A stretch of DNA of 64,000 nt from assembly GCF_026153355.1 (NCBI RefSeq), contig NZ_CP110636.1, positions 6,510,001-6,574,000 on the forward strand, given 5' to 3'. Source of the DNA: Streptomyces endophytica. Lineage in GTDB: Bacteria; Actinomycetota; Actinomycetes; Streptomycetales; Streptomycetaceae. Each line of letters opens with the position of its first letter. The stretch's first letter is position 1. The notes beneath the pieces are model-generated. The model was not told the DNA's origin, did not search any database, and saw only the letters and a program-made list of their open reading frames with translations. Of this stretch, positions 27,227-35,119 are shown piece by piece. A program made the position numbers and the translations under genes.

Positions 27227-27273
27227 GGGAAGCCTCCGTGGCCTGGTGCTGGACAGCTCTGCTTGGCTGGAAA

Positions 27274-27315
27274 CAGCTAAGACCCCCGGCAACATCCCGT
27301 CAACACTTTGTTGAA
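27274..27315 (-). promoter_or_regulatory. Promoter/operator of the uricase operon
   Basis: On the minus strand TTCAACAAAGTGTTGACG (27315-27298) combines the TTCAACA-N3-TGTTGA palindrome with a -35 TTGACG. A -10-like TAGCTG (27279-27274) follows after 18 bases, and the GTG start is about 48 bp further. The 18-mer is nearly the same as that before catalase (TTCAACAAACTGTTGACG). Confidence 0.65.
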
Positions 27316-27396
27316 AACTCGGCGACACAAAAGCCGCCGTCCAGCGGTACGGGACGGCGGCTCCGGCTGCCTGGGCGGGGCGCATGCCCCTTCGCC

Positions 27397-27777
27397 TCAG
27401 TCGGCGTCCTTCGCGGCGTTCTCCCTGTTCAAGTAGTTGTAGACGGTGAAACGGCTGACGCCAAGGGCCCCCGCCACGGTCTCGACGCCGTGTCGGACCG
27501 AGAAGGCGCCCCGGGATTCCAGTATCCGGACCACCGATTGCTTGGTCTTGCGGTCCAGCTCGGCCAGCGGCATGCCGTGCCGGCGCTGGAGCTCGGCGAG
27601 GATGTGGTCGAGCGAATCCGAGAGGTGCGGGAGCCGGACGGCCACCCGGTCCTCCCCCTCCCAGGCCAGCACGACGTCGTCGCCGCGGGCCTGGTCCGGC
27701 GCCACCATCTGTCCACCCATCGCGTCCACCAGCGGCTTGACCGCCTGGACGAACGGGTGGTCCGCGGGCTCGGTCAC
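27397..27777 (-). CDS. Helix-turn-helix protein with MmyB/YheO-like C-terminus
   Basis: 126 aa from GTG at 27777 (GAGGGGGGAAC upstream). The N-terminal half (MTEPADHPFVQAVKPLVDAMG...VRLPHLSDSLDHILAEL) may bind a ligand; the C-terminal quarter GVETVAGALGVSRFTVYNYLNRE is a clear helix-turn-helix of the type found in YheO-like and PAS-linked regulators. It overlaps the upstream 89-aa gene by 4 bp (GTGA). Placement between uricase and hydroxypyruvate isomerase makes it a candidate local regulator, possibly the binder of the TTCAACA-type palindrome (speculative). Confidence 0.65.
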   Translation of the reverse strand: MTEPADHPFVQAVKPLVDAMGGQMVAPDQARGDDVVLAWEGEDRVAVRLPHLSDSLDHILAELQRRHGMPLAELDRKTKQSVVRILESRGAFSVRHGVETVAGALGVSRFTVYNYLNRENAAKDAD

Positions 27778-28043
27778 GACGTTCCCCCCTCGCCCTGCCC
27801 GGCATCCCCGATCACATTGACCTGCAGGGAGACCCGGGTGGCCCCGGCCCGCAGGGATTCCCGCAGCAGCGCGGTCACCGCACCGAGCACCTGATCCGCC
27901 TCGCCCTCGGCCGTGTTGCCGAACGGGCCGACGTCGACGGCGTCCAGCTCGGCGCCCGTGACGATCTCGCGGGCCACCACCGCATGCGCCGGCGCCTCGT
28001 CCAGGTCGAACGGCTCCGTCGTGAACTCAACTCTCAATCGCAC
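27774..28043 (-). CDS. Thiamine-binding/UPF0045-like small protein
   Basis: 89 aa starting at GTG 28043 (MRLRVEFTTEPFDLDE); the slightly longer TTG alternative at 28052 is less likely. The sequence has the ferredoxin-like pattern and the VGPFGNTAEGEADQVL block recalling the MTH1187/UPF0045 thiamine-binding fold (VG-x-x-G-T-x-x-EGE). Its stop overlaps the start of the helix-turn-helix gene. A link to thiamine would suit a TPP-dependent Gcl step nearby, but that is a guess. Confidence 0.5.
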   Translation of the reverse strand: MRLRVEFTTEPFDLDEAPAHAVVAREIVTGAELDAVDVGPFGNTAEGEADQVLGAVTALLRESLRAGATRVSLQVNVIGDAGQGEGGTS

Positions 28044-28099
28044 GTCGCTCAACCTACGCGCGGCGGGCCCGACTCACCAGAAATTGCTCGGGAGCCCCC

Positions 28100-28164
28100 T
28101 TGACAGCCTCCGAACGCGACGGGCAATGTTCCAGTACGCAGAAAAACAGTTCCACTATCCGGAA
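28100..28164 (+). promoter_or_regulatory. hyi promoter and IclR-type operator
   Basis: TTGACA (28100-28105) and CAATGT (28124-28129) with an 18-base spacer look like a vegetative promoter. TTCCA-CTATC-CGGAA (28150-28164) is the 5-5-5 palindrome seen at malate synthase, catalase and allantoinase. Its right half overlaps the ribosome site GGAAGGAG, so part of the match may be coincidental. Confidence 0.5.
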
Positions 28165-28179
28165 GGAGCGCCGGCCCTC

Positions 28180-29019
28180 ATGGGTTTCACGGACACGCGC
28201 TTCAACGTCAATCTGTCGATCCTGTTCACCGAGCTTCCGTTGCTGGAGCGGCCGGCGGCCGCGCGGGCGGCGGGTTTCACGGCGGTGGAGCTGTGGTGGC
28301 CCTGGGTGGACGCCCCGGTCCCCGAGCAGGCAGAGCTGGACGCGCTGCGCGACGCCCTCAATGACGCCGGCACCCGCCTGGTGGGCCTGAACTTCTACGC
28401 CGGACAGCTGCCCGGCCCCGACCGCGGCGCCCTGTCCGTCCCGGGCGAGGAGTCGGAGAAGTTCCGGGCGAACGTGCCCGTCGCGATCGAGTTCGCCCAG
28501 TCGCTGGGGTGCACCACGTTCAACGCCCTGTACGGCAACCGCGTCGAGGGCGTCTCGCCCGAGGAGCAGGACCGGCTGGCGCTGGAGAACCTCGCCTTCG
28601 CGGCCCGTGCGGTGGCCGGGGTCGACGGCACGCTGCTGATCGAGGCCCTCAACGCCCCCGAGTCGCCGAAGTGCCCGATCGTCTCCGCCCCGAAGGCGAT
28701 CGAGGTCGTCGACGCGGTCAACGCGGCCACCGGGTTGGACAACGCCCGCTTCCTGATGGACCTGTACCACCTGTCGATGAACGGCGAGGACCTCGACGAG
28801 GTCATCGACCGCCACACCGCCAAGACGGCACACGTCCAGATCGCGGACAACCCCGGCCGCGGCGCCCCCGGCACCGGCGAGCTGGACTTCGACGCCCTGC
28901 TCGACCGCCTGAAGAAGGCCGGCTACGACGGCTGGATCGGCCTGGAGTACAAGCCGGGCGACACCCCGAGTGCGTCGTCGTTCGCCTGGCTGCCGGCCCC
29001 GCTGCGCGCCGCCCCGTAA
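28180..29019 (+). CDS. hyi: Hydroxypyruvate isomerase
   Basis: TIM-barrel isomerase that interconverts hydroxypyruvate and tartronate semialdehyde. 279 aa from ATG at 28180. Landmarks are RFNVNLSILFTELPLLERP, GFTAVELWWPW, GLNFYAGQLPGPDRG, TLLIEALNAPES with a metal-site Glu, FLMDLYHLSMNGEDL, HVQIADNPGRGAPGTGEL and GWIGLEYKPG. It heads the plus-strand group hyi-glxR-gcl-like that would convert two glyoxylate to glycerate. Confidence 0.93.
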   Translation: MGFTDTRFNVNLSILFTELPLLERPAAARAAGFTAVELWWPWVDAPVPEQAELDALRDALNDAGTRLVGLNFYAGQLPGPDRGALSVPGEESEKFRANVPVAIEFAQSLGCTTFNALYGNRVEGVSPEEQDRLALENLAFAARAVAGVDGTLLIEALNAPESPKCPIVSAPKAIEVVDAVNAATGLDNARFLMDLYHLSMNGEDLDEVIDRHTAKTAHVQIADNPGRGAPGTGELDFDALLDRLKKAGYDGWIGLEYKPGDTPSASSFAWLPAPLRAAP

Positions 29020-29073
29020 CCGGGTCCGCCGCTCGCTGTCCCCCGATTTTTGAGTGTGAAAGAGGTTATTCCG

Positions 29074-29970
29074 ATGAGCAATCTTCCCAAGATCGCGTGG
29101 ATCGGTCTGGGCATCATGGGTTCGCCCATGGCCGAGAACCTGATCAAGGCCGGCTACACCGTGGCCGGCTACACCCTGGAGGCCGACAAGCTCCAGCGGC
29201 TGGCCCAGGCCGGCGGCACCGCGGCCGGCTCGATCGCCGAGGCCGTCAAGGATGCGGACGTGGTCATCACCATGGTCCCGGCCTCCCCGCAGGTCGAGGC
29301 CATCGCCTACGGCCCCGACGGCATCCTGGAGAACGCCAAGCGCGGCACGCTGCTGATCGACATGTCCTCGATCACCCCGCAGACCTCCATCGACCTGGCC
29401 CGCGCGGCCGGCGAGAAGGGCATCCGGGTCCTGGACGCCCCCGTCTCCGGCGGCGAGGCCGGCGCCATCGAAGCCGTCCTGTCGATCATGGTCGGCGGTG
29501 AGCAGGCCGACTTCGACGCCGCCCGCCCCCTCCTCGAAGCCCTGGGCAAGACCATCGTGCTGTGCGGACCGCACGGCTCCGGCCAGACCGTCAAGGCCGC
29601 CAACCAGCTCATCGTCGCCGTCAACATCCAGGCCTGCGCCGAAGCCGTGGTCTTCCTGGAGAAGTCCGGCGTCGACCTCAGTGCCGCCCTGGACGTCCTC
29701 AACGGGGGCCTTGCCGGCTCCACCGTCCTGACCCGCAAGAAGGACAACTTCAAAACCCGCGACTTCGCCCCCGGCTTCCGCATCGACCTGCACCACAAGG
29801 ACATGGGCATCGTCACCGACGCCGCCCGCACCGTCGGCGCCGCCCTGCCCGTCGGCTCCGTCGTCGCCCAACTCGTCGCCTCCCTGCGCGCCCAGGGCGA
29901 CGGAGGCCTGGACCACTCCGCCCTCCTCCGCGGCGTCGAACGCCTCTCCGGACACCCCACCGGGGCCTGA
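29074..29970 (+). CDS. glxR: Tartronate semialdehyde reductase (2-hydroxy-3-oxopropionate reductase)
   Basis: 298-aa beta-hydroxyacid dehydrogenase: NAD motif WIGLGIMGSPMAENL, substrate motif DAPVSGGEAGA, catalytic Lys in GQTVKAANQL and DNFKTRDFAPGFRIDLHHKD. Reduces tartronate semialdehyde to glycerate. ATG at 29074 has AAAGAGG upstream; it is 54 bp after hyi and 5 bp before the Gcl-like ORF, indicating an operon. Confidence 0.93.
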   Translation: MSNLPKIAWIGLGIMGSPMAENLIKAGYTVAGYTLEADKLQRLAQAGGTAAGSIAEAVKDADVVITMVPASPQVEAIAYGPDGILENAKRGTLLIDMSSITPQTSIDLARAAGEKGIRVLDAPVSGGEAGAIEAVLSIMVGGEQADFDAARPLLEALGKTIVLCGPHGSGQTVKAANQLIVAVNIQACAEAVVFLEKSGVDLSAALDVLNGGLAGSTVLTRKKDNFKTRDFAPGFRIDLHHKDMGIVTDAARTVGAALPVGSVVAQLVASLRAQGDGGLDHSALLRGVERLSGHPTGA

Positions 29971-29975
29971 CGTCC

Positions 29976-31183
29976 ATGGCGGCACAGCGGATCCCCGCCG
30001 CACGGGCGGCCGTGCAGATCCTCCGGGACGAGGGCATCGACCTCGTCTTCGGCTGCCCCGGTGGCCCGCTGCTCCCGCTGTACGCGGCGATGGCGGAGAC
30101 CGGCGGTATCGCCCACCTGCCGGTGCGCGATGCCGAGGCCGCCGTGCACATGGCCGACGGCTGGGCCCGGACGAGCGGACGGGTCGGGTCGTGGCGGTGG
30201 CCGCGGGGCCGGGAGCGGCCCGGCTGGTCACCGGGCTGTACGCGGCGGCGCAGGACGCGGTCCCGCTGGTGTGCCTCACCGGCCGGCCGACCGCCGCCGG
30301 GCCGCCGCGCCGGGCGGCCCACCGTCCGCCGGACCTGCTCCGGCTGGCCGCTCCGGTCACCAAGCGGGCCGAGCGGATCGAGGATCCCGCGCGCGTCCCG
30401 GGGGCTTTCCGTGAGGCCTTCCGGATCGCGCGGGAGGGCCCTCCCGGCCCGGTGCTGATCGACGTCCCGGCCGATCTGATCGTGGCGGAGATCGCATCCG
30501 ACGCGGGGCGGGCGACCGGTGGCGGCCGGTGGCCCGCCCCGCCGACCAGGGCGGCGGCGCCCGCGGGCCTGACGGCGGACCGTGGTGGGCATGCCGACCC
30601 CGGTACCGTCCGCGGGGCGCCGCCCTGGTTCCTCACGGAGCTCGCCGCGGTCTTCGGGACCGGGCACGACCCGGCCACCGCGCCGGCCACCTACCTGGTC
30701 GGCGGCCCCCTGCCCGCACCGTCCACCGCCGGCCCGGGCGGATCCCGGCTGCAGCACCTCTACGGCCGCGGCGGTCCGCCCGGCTGGGAGGTCCCGGCCG
30801 CGATCGGGGTCCGCAAGGCCCTGGACGGCAGGGGCGAGCGGGACGCCGAGGTCGTCGTGGTCCTCGACGGCGACGGTTTCCCGGCCCTGTCCGGGGAGCT
30901 GGCGGCCGCGGCACGGTACGACGCCCCGATGGTGCTGCTCCTGCACACTGCGGACCGGGCCGGCGAGGACTTCGCGGACCCCGTGAAGGTCGCCGAGGCG
31001 TACGGCTGCGCGGGCCGCGACGTCGTCGATCCGGCGGAGCTGCGCACGGCGGTCGAGTGGGCCCGCAAGGAGGCCGTCTCCACCCGGCGGCCGGTCCTCG
31101 TCGACGTCCGGACCGGTCCCCCGGTACGCCTTCCCGGCGGCCCGGCCGTCGAGCCGGTGCACGAGTACACCCACGGGCCCTAG
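29976..31183 (+). pseudogene. Short glyoxylate-carboligase-like ORF: central domain absent, frame broken
   Basis: The N-terminal TPP-enzyme domain is recognisable (ILRDEGIDLVFGCPGG, PVRDAEAAVHMADGWAR, GPGAARLVTGLYAA, VLIDVPADL) and so is part of the C-terminal one (PPGWEVPAAIGVRKAL, VLDGDGFPALSGELA, DPVKVAEAYGC). About 170 residues of central domain are replaced by a Gly/Pro/Ala linker, and the usual NNxYLGLIRQ segment of the TPP site is missing. At the position where Gcl has Val in place of the usual TPP-activating Glu, this has Ala, so it derives from the Gcl line. A one-base loss at the G3 run 30186-30188 breaks the frame; corrected length is 402 aa against about 590. Either a decayed gcl or a retained short form. 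Confidence 0.7.
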
Positions 31184-31291
31184 GCACCCCGCCGAGGGCC
31201 CGGATCCCGAACTTCCGGGCGGTGGCCGCGCTGACACCTGTCCTGTCGCGCCCAGGCGCGGCCGCCGCCCGGAATACCCACCCAGGTTTGT

Positions 31292-31358
31292 TTCAACAAA
31301 CTGTTGACGTTTGGTCGGAGCTCTTCTTACGCTCCGACATGCGGAAGTCAACTTCCGC
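31292..31358 (+). promoter_or_regulatory. Catalase promoter with three dyads
   Basis: TTCAACAAACTGTTGACG (31292-31309) contains the shared palindrome and a -35 TTGACG. TACGCT (31328-31333) is a fair -10 after 18 bases. Downstream are CTCCG-ACATG-CGGAA (31332-31346, IclR-type) and a perfect GCGGAAGT-CA-ACTTCCGC (31341-31358). The last could be an independent peroxide or metal operator. The catalase start is at 31380. Confidence 0.6.
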
Positions 31359-31379
31359 GCTCTCGTACGGAAGGTCACC

Positions 31380-32852
31380 ATGTCGAAGCCCACGCTGACG
31401 GCGCGCTTTCTCACTACGGAGGCTGGCGCCCCCGTCGCCGACAACCAGAACTCCGCCACCGCCGGCGTCGGCGGCCCGATCATCCTCCAGGACCAGCACC
31501 TGCTGGAGAAGCTCGCCCGCTTCAACCGCGAGCGCATCCCGGAGCGCGTCGTGCACGCCCGTGGGTCCGGCGCGTACGGCTACTTCGAGGTGACCGACGA
31601 CGTCACGGCCTTCACCCGGGCCGACTTCCTGAACACCGTCGGCAAGCGGACCGAGACGTTCCTCCGTTTCTCGACCGTCGCCGACAGCCTCGGCGGCCCG
31701 GACGCGGCTCGCGACCCGCGCGGCTTCGCCCTCAAGTTCTACACCGAGGAGGGTAACTACGACCTCGTCGGCAACAACACCCCGGTGTTCTTCATCAAGG
31801 ACCCGATCAAGTTCCCCGACTTCATCCACTCGCAGAAGCGCGACCCCTTCACGGGCAAGCAGGAGCCGGACAACGTCTGGGACTTCTGGGCGCACGCCCC
31901 CGAGGCCACCCACCAGATCACCTGGCTCATGGGCGACCGCGGCATCCCGGCCTCCTACCGCCACATGAACGGCTACGGCTCGCACACCTACCAGTGGACG
32001 AACGCCGAGGGCGAGGCCTTCTTCGTCAAGTACCACTTCAAGACCAACCAGGGCATCCGCTGCCTGAGCAGCGAGCAGGGCGCCGAGCTGGCCGGCAAGG
32101 ACCCCAACAGCCACCAGACCGACCTGCTGCAGTCCATCGAGCGGGGCGTGTACCCCTCCTGGACGCTCTACGTGCAGATCATGCCGGCGGCCGAGGCGGC
32201 CGGCTACCGCTTCAACCCGTTCGACCTGACGAAGGTGTGGCCGCACGCGGACTACCCGCTGCAGCGGGTCGGCCGGCTGGTCCTGGACCGCAACCCCGAC
32301 AACGTCTTCGCCGAGGTCGAGCAGTCCGCCTTCTCGCCGAACAACTTCGTGCCCGGAATCGGCCCGTCCCCGGACAAGATGCTCCAGGGCCGGCTGTTCG
32401 CCTACGCCGACGCCCACCGCTACCGCCTGGGCGTCAACCACACCCAGCTGCCGGTGAACGCCCCCAAGGCGACCAAGGCCAACAACTACGGCCGGGACGG
32501 CCTGATGGCGACCAACGCCTACGGCCGGCACGCCAAGAACTACGAGCCGAACTCCTACGACGGCCCGGCGCAGACGAACGAGGCGCTCTCCGCCCCGTTC
32601 GCCGTCTCCGGCCACACCGGCACCCACGAGGCGCCGCTGCACACCAAGGACGACCACTTCTTCCAGGCCGGTGAGCTCTACCGCCTGATGTCCGAGGACG
32701 AGAAGAAGCGCCTGGTGGACAACATCGCCGGCGGTCTCTCCCAGGTCAGCCGCGACGACGTGATCGAGAAGAACCTGGCCCACTTCCACGCCGCCGACCA
32801 GGAGTACGGCAAGCGCGTCGAGGCCAGGGTCCGCGAGCTGCGCGAGGACTGA
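31380..32852 (+). CDS. Monofunctional heme catalase (clade 3 type)
   Basis: 490 aa, the small-subunit catalase length. Active-site signature FNRERIPERVVHARGSGA carries the distal His, RFSTVADSLGGPDAARDPRG and GNNTPVFFIKDP with the distal Asn follow, and RVGRLVLDRNP with the downstream FAYADAHRYRLG includes the proximal Tyr region. It removes H2O2. Placement beside glyoxylate genes and shared promoter motifs with the uricase operon indicate protection from peroxide made by uricase. ATG at 31380 preceded by GGAAGGTCACC. Confidence 0.95.
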   Translation: MSKPTLTARFLTTEAGAPVADNQNSATAGVGGPIILQDQHLLEKLARFNRERIPERVVHARGSGAYGYFEVTDDVTAFTRADFLNTVGKRTETFLRFSTVADSLGGPDAARDPRGFALKFYTEEGNYDLVGNNTPVFFIKDPIKFPDFIHSQKRDPFTGKQEPDNVWDFWAHAPEATHQITWLMGDRGIPASYRHMNGYGSHTYQWTNAEGEAFFVKYHFKTNQGIRCLSSEQGAELAGKDPNSHQTDLLQSIERGVYPSWTLYVQIMPAAEAAGYRFNPFDLTKVWPHADYPLQRVGRLVLDRNPDNVFAEVEQSAFSPNNFVPGIGPSPDKMLQGRLFAYADAHRYRLGVNHTQLPVNAPKATKANNYGRDGLMATNAYGRHAKNYEPNSYDGPAQTNEALSAPFAVSGHTGTHEAPLHTKDDHFFQAGELYRLMSEDEKKRLVDNIAGGLSQVSRDDVIEKNLAHFHAADQEYGKRVEARVRELRED

Positions 32853-32877
32853 CGGGAGGTCAGCCTCCTTGCGCACT

Positions 32878-32918
32878 CCGTACCGGCCGGCCCGTTGAGG
32901 GGTGGTCGGCCGGTACGG
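32878..32918 (+). terminator. Terminator after catalase
   Basis: CCGTACCGGCCG and CGGCCGGTACGG are perfect 12-bp arms around 17 bases, starting 26 bp past the catalase stop. Confidence 0.85.
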
Positions 32919-32931
32919 AGAGGTAGCGCGA

Positions 32932-33013
32932 GCTCCGCGGTCACCGGGAGTCCAGTGCGGTGGCAGTGCTCGCCCGATAGGGAAGGGCGAGCCACCTCCC
33001 CGCACCGCGGAGC
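32932..33013. ncRNA. Candidate structured RNA: nested three-part stem
   Basis: Pairs nest from outside inward: GCTCCGCG (32932-32939) with CGCGGAGC (33006-33013); GTGCG (32955-32959) with CGCAC (33001-33005); GTGG (32960-32963) with CACC (32993-32996, one G-C/G-C run); GCTCGCCC (32968-32975) with GGGCGAGC (32985-32992). An asymmetric 15-base bulge, CACCGGGAGTCCA region, lies on the 5' side. The structure is longer than needed for termination and follows a terminator. No known RNA family is recognised and no promoter was identified. Confidence 0.4.
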
Positions 33014-33354
33014 CCGCCTGCTCCCCTTCCCACCCCTCCCCCAGACTCCGTCCGGCGGTGCGATGTCCCGTCGCGCCCAACTCTCGCACTGTCGGACGGG
33101 AACCACCGCACAGGGCCCGGCATCCGTACGGTCACGGATCCCGGGCCCTGTGTCGTGCCCGGGCCCCGACCCGCTCCGTTGTGTACGCCGCCGTGCGCCG
33201 CCGTGCGCGCCGCGTGCGCCGGGATTCCTCCGCGGAATCTTCCCGCCCCGCGCCCTCTCGCCGTAATTCGGCCCACGGGACACCCTTCTTTGCGGAGACT
33301 ATGGGGGCAGCAGCAGAACCCGACTGCCTGCCGCCCTACCGCCAGGAGCCGACC

Positions 33355-34092
33355 ATGGCCGACAGCGTGCCGGTGCGGTGCCCCACGTGCCGCCGCGAGA
33401 ACGCTTTCACCCCGCCCACCTTCCCGTGCGCATGCGGTGCCCCGCTGACCATGCCCGTGCTGCGCGGCGGGGTGCCGGTCGAGATACTCCACCGCACCTG
33501 GCAGGCGTCCTGGGTGGAGGTGCGCTGCGACGTGTGCGGGCGGCACGACGAATGGCCGGCGCCGGAGTCCGGCTGCGTGTGCGGCACGGTGGTCCGGGTC
33601 CCGGTCGTCCCGGCGCCCACCCCGCCCCCGCCGAACTTCCCCTCGCCCGGGCGGCCGGCCGCCGAGGCCCGACCCGCCGCCGAGACCCGGCGCGCGATCC
33701 TGCGGCCGGCCTTCCGGCCGGTGACGATCCGTACCGCCCGTGACTGCGTCACCGCCGCCCAGCAGTACTTGAAGTGGCTGGGCTACGCCGACGTCGCCCG
33801 GGCCCAGGAACGCACCGCCGCCGGCGTGGACCTGCGGGGCACCGGTGTGGTGGCCCAGGTCGACCCGACCACCCGCGCCACCCAGCTCCGCGAGATCGAG
33901 TGCGTCTGGCTCAACGGCCTCAACGACTCGGCCATCGCGGTCTTCTTCTCGCTCGCCGGCTACGCCAGGGACGCCCGGACGCGCGCCGACGAACTGCACA
34001 TCCCGCTGTTCGTCATGGACCTCACGGGCACCCCACAGCCGGTCAACGACCCGGCCGACGAGCTGATCAGGTACGGCGCGTCCCAGCCGTGA
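33355..34092 (+). CDS. Zinc-ribbon protein with degenerate Mrr-like nuclease domain
   Basis: 245 aa from ATG at 33355 (CCAGGAGCCGACC upstream). Two Cys4 ribbons are visible: CPTC...CACG (about residues 9-28) and CDVC...CVCG (about 60-77). A Pro-rich linker leads to a fold resembling Mrr restriction endonucleases (YLKWLGYADVARAQERTAAG, GVDLRGTGVVAQVDP, REIECVWLNGL, FFSLAGYARDARTRADELHI, LFVMDLTGT). Mrr nucleases need Asp...Gln-x-Lys; here the Asp in GVDL is present but the later triad reads Gln-Val-Asp, so the catalytic Lys is absent. It may bind DNA without cutting. Function unknown. Confidence 0.6.
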   Translation: MADSVPVRCPTCRRENAFTPPTFPCACGAPLTMPVLRGGVPVEILHRTWQASWVEVRCDVCGRHDEWPAPESGCVCGTVVRVPVVPAPTPPPPNFPSPGRPAAEARPAAETRRAILRPAFRPVTIRTARDCVTAAQQYLKWLGYADVARAQERTAAGVDLRGTGVVAQVDPTTRATQLREIECVWLNGLNDSAIAVFFSLAGYARDARTRADELHIPLFVMDLTGTPQPVNDPADELIRYGASQP

Positions 34093-35007
34093 ACCCGCCG
34101 TCCGCACCACCGCCGACGAGCCGCCGCAGCGCACCGGCGGACGCCGATCCCGGCTCGGCGTGGTAGATCACCACCCGCTGCCCCGGGTCGTCCGGCAGGG
34201 TCAGCAACTCATCGGCGAGCGTGAGCGGACCGACGACCGGGTGACGGTAGTCCCGGGTGTGGGTGGCGCAGGCGCGTACCGGGTGTGCCGCCCACAGCGC
34301 CTCGAACTCCGTGCTGTTCCGCCGGAGTTCGGCGATGAGTCCGGTGAGTTGTGGCGCGTCCGGCCACCGCCCGGCGATCAGCCGCAGATCGCCGACCGTG
34401 TCGCGGGCCTTGGCCGCCCGGTCCGCATGGAGCGCCCGGGTGTGCGGATCGAGGAACATCATCCGCGCGACGTTCGGACGCGCGGTGGCGTCGCGGGTCC
34501 CCGGGGTGGCAACGGGGGCGTCCGGGGCGTCGAACGGCAGGTGCCGGCCAGCAGCGCATGCCCCGCCCGGTTCCAGGCGAGTACGTCCACGAACCGGCCC
34601 AGCACCAGCGCCGGGGTGTCCCCCAGCGACGCGATCATGTTCCGTACGGACGGCCGCAGCCGCTCCCCGGCGGCCGCTTCCGCGCCGGGTCCGCCACCGC
34701 CGTCGGGGCGGGCCAGTCCGTACAGATGCCGCCGTTCGGTCCCGTCCAGCCGCAGCACCCGGGCGAGCGCGTCCAGGACGGCGTCCGAGGCGCCGGCGGC
34801 CGCGGCGCCCTGCTCCAGCCGGGTGTAGTAGCCCGGGCTGATTCCGGCGAGCCGCGCCAGCTCCTCCCGGCGCAGCCCCGGCACCCGCCGCCGACCGCCG
34901 TGGTCCGGCAGTCCGACGTCCTGCGGGGCGAGCCGCGCCCGCCGGCTCCGCAGGAACTCCCCCAAGTCCGGCCCGTGATCGATGCGTGCAGTGCGCCGGG
35001 GATCCAT
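34067..35007 (-). CDS. MmyB-type XRE-family regulator (frame broken as sequenced)
   Basis: N-terminal Xre helix-turn-helix (LGEFLRSRRARLAPQDVGL, RVPGLRREELARLAGISPGYYTRLEQG) followed by the MmyB ligand-binding domain (VLGRFVDVLAWNRAGHALLAG, then NVARMMFLDPHTRALHADR, RDYRHPVVGPLTLADELL). The frame shifts near 34543, where one base appears missing between LLAG and HLPFDAPDAP; corrected length is 313 aa. Divergent from an SDR/NAD-binding gene, the usual arrangement in which MmyB regulators control a neighbouring SDR. Its 3' end overlaps the convergent Mrr-like gene by 26 bp. Confidence 0.82.
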
Positions 35008-35119
35008 CCGTCCAGTGTGCCGGGGCGAGCGCAGCCTGCACCTGACAGGGGTAGGAACGGCATTCCTGCCCTCGACAGGGGGCTGGGTAGCCGCGCGGCG
35101 ACGCGGCAGCATCGTGCCC

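Larger units (their letters stand above)
32853..33354. other. 500-bp non-coding region after catalase
   Basis: No gene is supported. It contains the catalase terminator (32878-32918), a nested stem (32932-33013) and a further compact hairpin (33111-33150: CAGGGCCCGG with CCGGGCCCTG, plus inner ATCCGT with ACGGAT). The remainder should include the promoter of the Mrr-like gene. Confidence 0.6.
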
